DNA of 64,000 nucleotides from Anagrus nilaparvatae (lineage: Eukaryota > Arthropoda > Insecta > Hymenoptera > Mymaridae), in contig JAKSXM010000007.1 of the NCBI GenBank assembly GCA_022575985.1, forward strand, positions 10,542,501 to 10,606,500, in the 5' to 3' direction. A model generated the notes under the pieces. The model saw nothing but the letters and a program-made list of their open reading frames with translations, ran no database searches and was not told the origin of the DNA. Position numbers and translations under genes: made by a program. Every line of letters begins with the position of its first letter. Positions within the stretch are counted from its first letter, which is position 1. Positions 12,312-23,960 of the stretch are shown here, in pieces.

Positions 12312-12935
12312 AGTTGAGGGTTGTGGTTCGGGTCGGTTTTTGGGTCAAAAAGTTTCGGATGTCTGAAAGTATGATTTTGAATATTACCCTGGCTTTAAGA
12401 TTTTATAAATGTATTTTTAAAAAATTTTTTATATATTATTTTATATACACTGAGAAAGTCCTCTTGTTTTAAAAGGAATCCTTTTGCCTCAAAAGGAAAA
12501 TAATCTTAAAATTGGACTCAAGAGTACACGCATACAAAAAATTAGTAAATATAACTAAAATTACGATGTTGTTTACTAAATTCAGATTGGTTAAAAGTCA
12601 CTATAAAATATTAGTAAAATTTACTAATAAAATTTGTTTATCAAACTAAAACCTCAATTTTTTTAGAAAAATTTACTAATTTTTTGGTTATATTTACCAA
12701 TCTATATTAATTTGTTTTTACTACATTTTTGTAGGTTAATTTTACTATTCTTTTTTTTGCGTGTAGTTTTCATTTCTCTTTATATATATACTTTTGACAC
12801 CAATTATTTTGAACTTATATTAAAACCCGTTCTTATATACAGATCTTTGAAACTTTTCGGGTTTACCAAAAAACCGACCTGATCGGGCCCGAATAGAAAC
12901 CTAGCTTTCGGGTTGGGTACCTAAAAATTCAGATA
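12312..12935. repeat. Possible older inverted-repeat element
   Basis: The block GGTCGGTTTTTGGGTCAAAA near 12335 pairs imperfectly with the inverted block around 12845-12890 (CCAAAAAACCGACCTGATCG on the plus strand). The two flank a younger MITE at 12527-12763. The match is short and imperfect, so this is a tentative call. Confidence 0.35.
12527..12763. mobile_element. MITE, 237 bp, TA flanks
   Basis: Ends are CACGCATACAAAAAATTAG on the left and its imperfect inverse, ending TTTTTTTTGCGTG, on the right. TA is present at 12525-12526 and 12764-12765. The interior has several TAGTAAATTT-type repeats and no open frame of note. Confidence 0.6.
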
Positions 12936-13007
12936 ACATCCTATCTCCATATTATGGCCAATTTCATAACGATTTATCTTTTAAAAACAGTATATAATAA
13001 GGGATGC

Positions 13008-13755
13008 AACCCCAATTGAGCCCAAGTTGAACTGAAGGGTCACAGGAATCGTACCAAACTATTTTTTTTCCTGAAAGTACAATTAAAAATAAGTATTTTC
13101 AGCCCATTTTAGCTTTCTATGTCAAAGACTTTGGTAAAATGACTAAAAATATTTTTATTTTTGCTGCAAAATATTTATTTGGGGCTTAAAAATATTTTCC
13201 TCTTAGATAATTATAGGAAATTTCCCTCAGAATTCGATTCCGAGGTTTAAAATTTGATTTGGACTGTGCTTGCACGAGAAATTTTTCATTACTAAGCTTT
13301 TCGGCGTAAAAATATTCGGATTTCTCGGAAAATTTTAAATAGACATGTAACTTAAAAAAAAAAATTTTACACAAATTGAGCACATTTTTTTTTAATTAAA
13401 CTGAAAGGCGTAGTGATAAAAAACGTAATTTCACGTGTATGCGTAGTTCAAATATACTTTGGAACCTTGAAATCTAATTCTTAGAGAAGTTTCTTATAAG
13501 TACCTAAGACGAAAATATTTTTAACGGTTTTTAAGTATTTGGCAGCAAAAATAAGAAAATTTGTTGAAGCAATTTTTCAAAGTAGGTTCAAAACACAAAA
13601 ATGGCTTTCAAAAGTCAAGAATTTGACCTAGAAATCTAAAATTAGCAAAGAGTACTTATTTTTAGTACTTATTTTTAGTCGATACTTCCAGAAAAAAATA
13701 GTTCGGGACAATTTCTGCGACCCTTCAGTTCAATTTGGATCCAATTTGGATAGAA
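13008..13755. repeat. Foldback element, about 750 bp
   Basis: Outer blocks (TTGAACTGAAGGGTC at about 13027 and its inverse near 13720) start arms that remain alignable for roughly 300 bp each, including the AAAAATATTTTCCTCTTAG and TTTTTGCTGC blocks. The arms are clearly diverged. The 65-codon minus-strand frame within the left arm is not supported as a gene. Confidence 0.6.
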
Positions 13756-14934
13756 TTCCTCGTATAATTTAAAATAATTTTTGTCAAAAACCAGTGAGTC
13801 CATGATATACGTTTTAGTAAATAGACGGAAACTCTAACAAAAGTAAAAAAAGAATTTAATATTTGTTCGTTACATATAATAAATATAGACACATGTAATA
13901 GTCACATTACGTAAATGTATAAATGAAAAATATAAATATAGCTTGTAAATTTAATTTTCATCTTTTAACTTTATGTATAAAAATAATTAATAATTTATGT
14001 CATGTACAAATTATTATATTTCTTCTATTTATTTGTCAAATACAGTAAAACCTTGAAGATATGAATTTATTTTAAGGACGCGTCAATTTTTTAAAATTAT
14101 AAACTTTTTTATTCTAAATTTTAGATACTAGATGAAAATTCTTTAAAAAACTTCATTATTGTATGGAAAAGTTTAAATTATTTAAATTAGGCTATTGATA
14201 AGGGTAAAACTTATTAAATTTAAGATTTTAATAGACTGGTTTTATTAGACATTTTAATTTTCCTTATATTTTGAATCCTAAAATTTTTTAGGTCCTGAAA
14301 TTTTTATTATTTTTCTAATAAATACGCGTTAATCGCGATTTGTGAGTTGACTAAAAATTATTATTTTTCGTTTAGAATTTGGTTTAATGATTTTAGCATT
14401 AAAATATCGGCTTTAGCAGAAAAGTCACGAGACCTAATTAAAATATATAAGACCATATGGTCATTTATAGGAAATATTGATGTTTTTCAAATTATCAAGG
14501 TTTTAATGTAAATATTAAAATAACTGAAGCATAAATTATAATTTTATCTATTCTTAATTTTATGATAAAATAGTCATATTTTATCTTCAAATATTTTTTA
14601 TAATAAAAATAATTGTATTGAAAATATTGAAAAAAATTTTAATTTTTACATGTAAAATTTGAATAGTATATCTTTTGTTGCTACATATTCTTATCATTTT
14701 AAAAATATATATTTTAATAGTTTCATAAATGCAATTGATAAGAGTATTTTTTTAGTATTTTTATAATATTTTAGAATAATTAAAAATTTTAATTTATTTA
14801 GTCTATAGGGACGAGAATTTAAAAACTTTTTTTTTTTGTAAATTAGAAGTTTTCAGATGCGTGATGAGTTTTCATATATTTTTTGAGTCAAGTGCAAACT
14901 TAACCTGGATAGTTTTATTTTAATTTTTCTCTGG
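13756..14934. other. No gene or clear repeat seen
   Basis: Low-complexity A+T-rich DNA. No conserved coding signal was recognised on either strand. Confidence 0.5.
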
Positions 14935-14942
14935 CAAGGAAC

Positions 14943-15237
14943 CATGGACGCTAGATGAAAGGACCCCAAGCATAATATGATTTCAGGTTATAAATTGAGG
15001 AAAATTTGAAATTAATATTATAAATTATATTTTTGCCTTAGATAAAAAATTTTTAGTGCATGTAGTTTGAAATTTAATTTTTTACGATTATTTAATTAAA
15101 TAATGCCTATATTAATTACTGAAGCTAAATAATTAAGCCAGACCCAATTTTCCAGACCCTATTTTACATGTATAAGAATTTGATTTAGCCTCACTTAATT
15201 AACACGGTACTTGGGGTCCTTTCATCTAGCGTCCATG
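14943..15237. mobile_element. MITE, 295 bp, with 8-bp target duplication
   Basis: Perfect terminal inverted repeats starting CATGGACGCTAGATGAAAGG extend at least 28 bp. An exact 8-bp direct duplication, CAAGGAAC, flanks it (14935-14942 and 15238-15245). An 8-bp duplication points to hAT-like or P-like mobilisation; the terminal bases do not settle which. A diverged second copy lies at 58816-59124 inside a dipeptidyl peptidase III intron. Confidence 0.85.
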
Positions 15238-15244
15238 CAAGGAA

Positions 15245-15492
15245 CACACCAAACCTAAAAGAATTTTTTGTTACCCAGAAATGAATGAATGTTTATTTAG
15301 TTCTTTAGAGCGGAATTATTTTGAGGTTAATATTTTTAAAAACAATTATTTTCAATTTAATTCTTTTTGAACAGAATAAAAACAAAAATAATTGTTTTTA
15401 AAAATATTAACCTCAAAATAATTCCGCTCTAAAGAATTAAATAAACAATCATTCTTCTCTGGGTAACAAAAAATTCTTTTAGGTTTGGTGTG
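15245..15492. repeat. Near-perfect short foldback element, 248 bp
   Basis: CACACCAAACCTAAAAG at 15245 pairs with the inverse ending at 15492, and pairing continues for over 100 bp on each side with few mismatches, leaving a short loop near 15360-15385. It directly abuts the right target duplication of the preceding MITE. Confidence 0.75.
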
Positions 15493-16987
15493 AAACTAAT
15501 ACAATTAAAAATGTTTTACATGTCTAGGGCAAAAAAGCCTATTTTCTAACCTGGGGAGACGGCCCTTTGTATGCAAAACTATGTTTTAAATCAAGGGACA
15601 TAAAATGTGGTTCGACTTTTGTCAAAGCTAATATTTTGTCCCTTGTTTAAAAAATAGATATAATGTCTAGTATAGGAGAAACTCATCCCAAGAGGGATAA
15701 ACTAAATAGAATAAAGTCCTTAATTTATTATTACAATAAAAAATAATCGAATCTTATTCCCTCCGCCCTTAATACTAGAAAACTACTATTTTTATTGGAA
15801 TTGGTCAAAAACATTTAAAAAAAACTTTCCAATAAGTTTTTAGTAGCAAAATCGAATTTCGGGGCTAGAATTATTCTTCCAACACCAAAAATAAATTTTT
15901 ACACTTTTCCTTATTTTATCTTTTTTTCATTTTGGTTGGCTTAGCTATTTTATTGCTAGTTATCATCTAAGTATACTTACATGTAATATTTTATTTTTTT
16001 TAGCAATGGAAAATTTTTTCAAATTCTAATAATAAAAAGTTTTAATTTTTGAATTAATAAATTAATGAAAATTTTAGAATTGTAACTTAATATTTTATAT
16101 TTTCACGAATTACAAAGAGTTCCAAAAATTTATTTGGGCTCATAGAATACTGATAAAAATAATCATTTGAAGCAACCACAAAAGAAAAATAATCTTAAAT
16201 ACATAAAATTTTCTTGTATAGCAAAATTAAAAAAATTTTTTTTCCATTTGGCCCCAAATATGATTTATTATTTAAGAAATAGAAAATGAAACTGATTGTG
16301 TTCAATAATAAAAACTAAATTCTAAATTAACTAATACACGATCTAATAAACTATAAAATTAAAAATATTACTTAAGAAAAACAAAAAATTAAGTAATAAC
16401 ATAAAAATAAAATTTAAATAATTAAAATAATGAAAAAACTTACATGCAATATTTAGCAGATACTTAAATACTCAAAAAAAATAAAGGCGATAAGAAATAA
16501 AATTCAACGATTTAATTTATAACATTTAAAAATAAATAACTAAACTATAACGGAAACTGAAAAAAAAAAATGAGATAAAAAAATACATGAAAGATTGTAC
16601 AATATTTAGTATGAAAAGTTTTATGATACACTAAAGAGACAAGAAATACTATTTAAAATATTATTTCTAAAAGATAACAAATTTTTTACTCCCTACTTAA
16701 AAATTTTTTTTTTTTTAATTTACATGCCTGTATTACATAGTTTTATGTTTGTTCATTATTGTCTATCTTTTAGAGTCTAAAAATTTTTATCGTTTTTTTG
16801 AGAAAAATGAATATTTATAGATTATTGTTACAGTTTTATTGTAATACAGAAAGGAATTTATTATATGAGTCCTAAAGATAAGTTGATTTGAGAGAAATTT
16901 TCAAATTTTTAATGAAAAATAATGTTTTTTGAAAGTAAATTTGCTTTTTTCGAAAGTATTTGAAAATTTAAGCCCTAAAATGAAATT
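15493..16987. other. No gene seen
   Basis: A+T-rich sequence with long A runs and no recognised coding or repeat structure. Confidence 0.5.
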
Positions 16988-17323
16988 TCAATCTTTCATT
17001 AAAGTTTTTATATTTGTATTCAGTAACCCGAAAAACTTAAGTAAGCGATAAGAATCTTGAAATTTACGGTAAAAACGGATGTAATATTTGTTTTTAACAT
17101 TTTTCAACTCAAAAAACATAAATACCAGCACGATACCGTAGTTGAAAAATTTGATCGACTTGAAAGGGATAAAAAGTGAATAAAGGCGGTATCTACTAGA
17201 AATCTCCAAAAAATTAAATAGGAAATAGTAGTAAAAAACAAAAAAACAAAAAAATAATTTGAATTTATTTATCAGTAATTGCGTTGATAGCACAAAACGT
17301 TTAAAACTTATCTTACTTGCCAT
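16988..17323 (-). CDS. Unassigned 111-codon open frame, hydrophobic; doubtful gene
   Basis: Open from an ATG at 17323 to a stop at 16988. The product is rich in F, Y, L and K with a hydrophobic stretch (FFCFFVFYYYFLF) at about residues 23-36 and another near residues 63-73. A TTTTTTGCAG acceptor-like sequence lies a few bases upstream of the ATG and a GTAAG follows the third codon, so splicing could also interrupt it. The family is not recognised. Amino-acid bias of this kind is common in chance frames of A+T-rich DNA, so it is recorded mainly because it is the longest frame in this stretch. Confidence 0.15.
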   Translation of the reverse strand: MASKISFKRFVLSTQLLINKFKLFFCFFVFYYYFLFNFLEISSRYRLYSLFIPFKSIKFFNYGIVLVFMFFELKNVKNKYYIRFYRKFQDSYRLLKFFGLLNTNIKTLMKD

Positions 17324-18627
17324 TTCTATTTTCGCTGCAAAAAATAAAAATCAAAAATTTTGACAGTAATTCCCAATCATAATTTTGGTTAAATAAAAAA
17401 ATTAAAGTTTCAACGAAACAAAAATTGCATACAACTTACTTATCGTTCTATTTAACATGTAAAAAAAAAAATTCTTTTGATATATTTGCATAGGTCAATC
17501 ACTTGTAGGATTTCGAATAAGCTCTTTAAAGAAGAATGAGCGCAATTAAAATGTACATATATTTATATATAAACATAATATACTTTAATCGATAATAATA
17601 TTTCATTTATATACGTGTAGAGAATAAACTTAAAAGTATTTAAATTAATAGAGAAAATTCTTTCTTTAACTTTTTGTTTTATATCGCAGTACTTAAAAAT
17701 TCATACAGACGAAAATTCCCGCTTAAATATTACAAATAATGTTTTTAATTTTAATCGATAGATGGCTAAGGCTAATAAAATAAACTTGTAAATAAAGTGT
17801 CTTGGAAAAAGTTTATAATAAAATTGTATTTCGCATTCTGTTTATCCTTGTCTATGGGAGCATAGTATTCCAATGAACGGTTAGTGAGGGTACTGTTGCT
17901 GAAACCCAATAATTTATTTTATAAATATTATCGCATCGGTGTTTATTGTGTTTTAAATACAATTTTCATTTGATGCAATTTTTGAACAGCTTCTTTACTT
18001 TATAAGAAGCTTTTATAAGAAATATGATTTTTAGAATATTTTTCTAGTACTTATCTAATTTATGCATTATCGATAAAGTTGTTATCCTTTTAAGAAAAGA
18101 GAGGGAAATTTGAATGACATAATCTTAGATAATCGTATTTATTTTTAATTTGCAATAATTTTATTAAATATTTATCTGATATAATTTGAAAATATTATTT
18201 TTACTTATTATTAATTTTGACGACTTAATTATTTTAAAAAATATATGCAGTTTCTTTTTTTCAAGAAAATCACAAAGGAGTAATTATATAAAAAATATAC
18301 AATGAGAACTATGTCCCAGAAGCACGCGACTAACATAAAAAGTTGACGCTTTTGATATGGGTCATTGATCCAGTTTCTAATTGTATATCGTCTAACGATT
18401 TGTATAACCTCGTATATTCTTAATCTTAAATACTTTGTAATCGGTTTTTAAGTGCATTTATTTTACATGCATAAATATAACTAAGTGTATACCTTGAGTA
18501 GAATTTTGATTAAAATTTTTCAATAAATATTCTAACTTATATTTTTTTATATTTATAAAATATTGAAAAATTATGGAAATTTTTGAATATATTAAAATAG
18601 ATATTTTTTAGAGTATATTTTAGAATA
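17324..18627. other. No gene seen
   Basis: A+T-rich sequence without recognised exons or repeats. Confidence 0.5.
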
Positions 18628-18639
18628 TTAAATAATCGA

Positions 18640-19260
18640 AAACAAAAAAATTTTTCTTGACTGCTGAACTAGCGTATTTTGTTGCATCAGACGATGAAAC
18701 ATAGTAGAATCGTCAAATTCTACTTTGCCATTGTTATTCTCGCAGAAGGTTGGTAAGGTTAGCTGTATGTGAAAAGAAAAGGCTGAATTGGAATTGAAGG
18801 TATATTGGTTTTTCTGTGGGCTTGGCCAAGCTCGGTCTCTGGTGACCACGCAGTGCCTAGTGTGCGAATTTGTAGCCTTGTGGCTATACTGTCCGTTTGG
18901 TTGTACCAATAACGCCTAGTCTGCATCTTCGTAGCCTCGTAGCTAAGCTCAGCTGCAGTTAGGCAGGTGTGACCAACTTCTAAATTTCTTCTGGAATAAC
19001 CAAGTATTTCAAAAGTGATTTTGAAGTGTGCTTGTGATTGAATGTGTATATTTTTAGCTAAAAGAGAATTGGCGAGAACTAACAAAGCAAATTCACTCAT
19101 CAGCCCTTTTCAACGCCAAAAATTTATAACTCATTATTCATACCAAGTTCTTGCATCAGAAAAATTAACAAGAACCTTAAAATTTTGGCATGATCTTATA
19201 TTTTTACAAACTAAACCGATCGGTTTGTTAAGATCCCATCTTTTACCTGTCGCTTAGGTC
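18640..19260. other. Unassigned island of higher G+C
   Basis: About 600 bp with markedly more G+C than its surroundings. It includes two similar blocks (TTGTAGCCTTGTGGCTATAC near 18870 and TCGTAGCCTCGTAGCTAAGC near 18929). Several overlapping frames occur on both strands, none with recognised homology. It could be a non-coding or UTR exon, a promoter, or an old mobile fragment; no tRNA-type B box was found. Only the compositional contrast is seen directly. Confidence 0.4.
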
Positions 19261-19524
19261 AGTTTCACTAAGAATAAGTATAGATTTTGGGTTTCACGCC
19301 ATATGCCTTTTCCTTTTCACCTATGGAAACATAATCCACTTTTATACAATAACCAGGAGTTTCCAAACAAGTAAAAATTAATAAATAGCTCTTAAATAAC
19401 AATTATAAAAAAAAATATTTTTAGAATGTTCTATAGTTACTTGGTTGAGACTTGAGAGTTGAAAAATATATTTAAAAATTGGGGGAATTTGCCACGAGTA
19501 GACATTACAAATAAAAACTAATAC

Positions 19525-19757
19525 AAACTTATAACCGATTTGTGTAAGCACAACCAAAATGCATGGAACATGTTTACTTACAGCTGAGTGTTAACCCGAG
19601 TTATTCCAAGTCCTCAAAAAGAAATCCAGCCAAGTCCCTAAACCTAAATTATTCTAAATCCCAAAATTGAAATTATTCTAAGTCCCGTTTGACCCCCCCC
19701 CTTAATTTTTAAGTTCTTGAGATACCCCTTCCCTATAAACATGTTCCACGGTTAAAA
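19525..19757 (+). repeat. Dispersed repeat family, copy 1
   Basis: Begins ACTTATAACCGATTTGTGTA and ends AACATGTTCCACGGTTAAAA, with a middle of diverged AAATTATTCTAAGTCCC-type short repeats followed by a C run and TTCCCTATA. The same order of blocks is found at 20870, 25983, 26220 and, inverted, at 30475 and 57795. Confidence 0.65.
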
Positions 19758-20869
19758 TTTCAAATTAATAATCAATTTTTACGAAAAATTCTCTAGATTT
19801 TTTTGCAAACACAATTTTCTGCACATAAATGGGTCATAATTTCTCGTAATCAAGGATCATAGACCAAAACAACACTTAGCAACATCATCAAAAAGTATGA
19901 AAAAAATATAAAGACATATTTATATAATTATATTATCAATTAAAAGTCATAGTAGATTATGTAATAAATGTTAAAAAACAAATAAGACACTTAAGATACT
20001 CACGATATTTAATAACAATGTATACACAAGCACCTGATAAAAAAGTTTATTTATCCGGATGCCCAATTTCACAACAAATTTAATTATATTTGAGCGTTAA
20101 AATAATCATTATATTATCCACTAGAATATTAATTAAAACAATAAATATCTTAAATTTTTTGATAAATTATTAAGTAACTAAACTGAAATTAATTTTTGCA
20201 TCTCTGTTCAATTTGACGCATAAAAACTGACTAATTATTTTATTTCAAGCATAATATTTTTTTAATACAAAATACAAAAACTCGTGACATCATGAGTTAC
20301 TGGAAGAACTTTTCGATTGAACGTGTACTATATTTATGTAAAAAATATGTAATAAACTTAGAAACAATATGTAAATCATATAATTTAATCACGAACACAT
20401 AAATAAATTTTTCTTTTTGACATAATAATCATTTATTAGGAATCATGGAAATAAATAACTATTGGCAAAATATGAGTTTTATGTTACGTGACAGATAAGT
20501 TGACGAAAATTATATTTTTAACGATTTCAGTGCTAAACATATATATGTTTAATAAACATATGTTTTGGGAAATCAGAAATAAGTTTTTATAATTTTTTTC
20601 ATAAATTTGTCAGATTTCTCAATTATAAGATTTTTGGAACGTTAATTTAGCCATTTTTTTTTTAATTTTTGAAGTTATTTTTGAATTTTTTCTACTGCAT
20701 ATTGCATTTCTCATTTTTTTTTAGATACATTTAGATCATTTTTCAAAAAAAACACCAAGTATGACTGGCTCCAAATAAACTAAGTTGCCAAAGATAACGT
20801 AATAAGAAACACATCTATATATTCTTAAAAAATTCATAATATTAGTCATCCTGAATATAATGTTCTAAG
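19758..20869. other. No gene seen
   Basis: A+T-rich sequence with no recognised exon or element. Confidence 0.5.
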
Positions 20870-20972
20870 TTCATTTGACCCCCTCCTCCCTAAAAACGTC
20901 AAATTTTGACCCCTCCATTATTTTGGGGGTATTTTTCGAGTACCCTTCCCTATAAACATTTTCCATGTTAAA
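20870..20972 (+). repeat. Dispersed repeat family, copy 2 (right-end fragment)
   Basis: Contains only the right half of the family: TTCTAAGTTCATTTGACCCC, the AAAAACGTCAAATTTTGACC block, a G run, and the TTCCCTATAAACATTTTCCA end. Confidence 0.55.
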
Positions 20973-23589
20973 AAAAATATATATTCAATTTAAAACTGCA
21001 AAAAACTATCATAGAAATTGAAAATTCTTTTTTACAATTTTCACTTTAGAAAAATAATTGAAAAAAATTAAGCAAAGAGCAACAACCTTATTATACTTGT
21101 AACAATCAAATTTGATATACTGAGAGTCTGACCCTAATAAGTTATATTACACATCACTGAGCTTTATTAAATGATTTGAGTATTAATTTGTTTGACTGAC
21201 TATATTTTTGATATGATTATTTTATTGATTTATTCAAAAATTGTATAAATTATGTAAAAAAAAATTACGTATTTTGAAATTACTCAATATTATTCATTCA
21301 TTAATGCTCTTATTTAATTTATTATACGCGGTAATGATTTACTTATGAAATATTATTTGTTTACGTATTGATCTTATTTGATAATTTAAATGTATTTTAT
21401 ATTTAAGAGTTTATATTTAGGTTTAATAACTGCGTAAAATATTATTTTAATCCGTAGAATTTTGTTGATAAATGGCGCACTGTAATTTTTGTAATAATAA
21501 AGTTGTACTTTTAGTGAATTTTCTCTAAATGAAGTAAAATAAATGCAAATTTAATATGTCTGGAAATATTTTCATTGGTTGTTTCAACTTAAGTTTAATT
21601 GAATTTTTTTAAATTACTGAAAACTCCGAAATCGAGGCTAAGATAATTTATAACCTTTTCTCCGTTTCCGGTTTTTTTCAGTTGAATTTTTTGGTAAAAA
21701 AATTTGCAGAAAAAAAATTTACTGTCAAGTTGTGCACGAATTTATAATTTTTAAGAATTTTCTTGAATATTCGAAATAAAAAATTCAAGCTCAGAATCCT
21801 GTCAGTGTTTTTAAAGTTTATTTTTGAATATCCTAAATGAAGGTGAAATTCAAAAATTTATTAAAATATTTTTCAATACGCCTTCATTTTTATAAAAAAT
21901 AGAAATAAACAAAGGGCATTCTTGAGGAATGTCAAGCTTTTTGGGGTAAGGAAATTATGACAGATTGTGATGGACAAAAGGTCACGGGTAAGAGAATGTT
22001 TATATAATTTAATTTTTAAATTTATTTTCGTTTTATAAAAATATATAATATTATTTCGTTAAAAATTTGGGCACTATAAAAAAAATCCCTTTTTAGAATG
22101 GGCTAAAATTGGTAATTTGAAATCCATTTAAGGGGAAGAGTTTGTATTTTTTTGACAAAATGTTTCACAGCGGTAGCAGGGTAGCAAAAAATAAAAAAAG
22201 CTGCATGATATCCTTTATGAATAGCCCCAACAGAATATAATTAAAGAAACAGTTAATTTATTTTATTTTTTTCATAAAACTATTTTCCATCTACTTGTTA
22301 ATTTAAAAAAAAAATAAATTACTAAAGCATATAACAAAATAAAATTAAAAAAAATATATGATCCTCTCTTGTTTATTATGTAATATGACGTTTTTCATTT
22401 GAAAAATGATTTCACATGTGATAAAAATTATATTGGAAAAAATCTGTTTTTTTTTTTTTTTTTATTATTTTTCAAGGATATTTAAAAAAAAAAAATATTA
22501 TAGAGGAATAATGCAATTATTTTAATTATAAAACAGGAATGCTGTATTGTACAGTTTGAAAAAAAATAAAAATAATAGGTAAATCATATAAATGAATCAT
22601 CGTTTGTATTATTTATTTTATTTTATTTTACTGTCATAAAAAAAAAATTTCATAAAAATTTTATGCATCCTATAATTAATTTGAAATAAAATATAAATTA
22701 ATGACGACTGTAGTGTTATAAAAAAACTTCGAGGTAATTTCATAAAAAATTTGTTAATTTGAGATAATTTTTGTAAATTAACGACATTTTTTTCTATTTA
22801 TGGTTTTACTTTTTGCATTTTGTATTTGTATTTTAATTTATAAATCTATTACCCTTCTTGGGCTCCATATGGAAATATCATATTTAGGGTTTAAAATAAC
22901 AAATTTTGAACATAAAAAAGGGAGACTTATAAAAGCTTGAAAAATTTTCAAACTTGGACAATGTTATTGAAAAATCTGATTTCATTAAGGCGCTCCATTG
23001 TTATTTGAGAGGAATCGAATTTTTAGATCTGAGTTAACGTCGTTATCCATGGATCTTTGATTTGCAGTATCATTAAATTTTCTGAAAGTAAACCTGTCAT
23101 TTGCAGGTTTAAGTATAAATACTTCAACTTCCACATCGATGACATTGTGACAAAATATTGTGATAATTGCTGTTCATGAAAATGCTGTCAATCAAAGTCT
23201 TTACACTAATAAAGCCTGAAGGACAATTAGTAACTCCATGTCTATAACCTGAGGCGATAAACCATGGGCTAGACTGCTAAAGACACGGCTATAGGTGAAA
23301 TCATTATATGCCCAATACTTAAAATATTTACATATTCATATAATAATAATAATAATAATAAATTTATTAAAGTTTAATTTGGTAAGCATTTTGGTAATAG
23401 TACATAAATATAAATATTGACCTATATTTTGTCATTAATAATTATTTATTAGATAAGTTATACTAATAGCAACAAGTTTAACGAGTTAACATAATGTGTA
23501 AGTTAGATAAGTAAATAAGTAAATGCGTGTTTTATTAAGAGTATCACAATCTAAATCTCATTGAAATAAAATTTAGGTTAATAGCCAAT
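20973..23589. other. No gene seen
   Basis: Long A+T-rich tract with homopolymer runs (for example the T run at about 22446-22463) and an AAT microsatellite at about 23341-23362. No conserved exon was recognised. Confidence 0.45.
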
Positions 23590-23960
23590 AAAAATGAATA
23601 GGTATGGTTAAGGATCAAGTGTTAGTAAGTATGGAAATGGCTATAACTGATATAATAACTCTATGCGGAATACCATCATCCCCTGTCTCCTGTGATTTTA
23701 AATGTGTAACAGCTAAGTTTACTTCATTAAGCGTGACTTCTGAAAAGTTGAAGCCTTAATTAGGAGCTGATTTTATCAAATCCTCAATTTTTTCTAAATT
23801 TTCTGTAGGTGAAGTCATTATATTCCGGGGGACGATGAACAACATCTTTAAGAGATAGCTCATTAAATATTTTGTTAGTAAAAATGGTACCAATGTTATT
23901 GAAATAATAAAGATCAGCATTAATATCAACCAATGATTTTATGACTGTAAGAGGAGCAGT
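23590..23960 (-). pseudogene. Degenerate non-LTR retrotransposon relic, start of reverse transcriptase
   Basis: Read on the minus strand, one frame gives a segment ending SAPN, a stop, then FNFSEVTLNEVNLAVTHLKS and GDDGIPHRVI. This is the spacing typical of the start of the RT domain in Jockey/I-type LINEs (a VT..EV..A...LKS....G.DGI pattern). Several stops interrupt it and nothing further of the element was found. It is an inactive relic; the exact clade is not determined. Confidence 0.55.

Noticed and set aside
16988..17323. Interpretation as an insect gustatory or odorant receptor exon
   Set aside because: Hydrophobic character is the only similarity; no receptor signature motif is present, so it is left unassigned.
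18850..18990. Possible tRNA or tRNA-derived SINE head in the G+C-rich island
   Set aside because: No B-box-like GGTTCGA sequence or cloverleaf could be drawn from the sequence.
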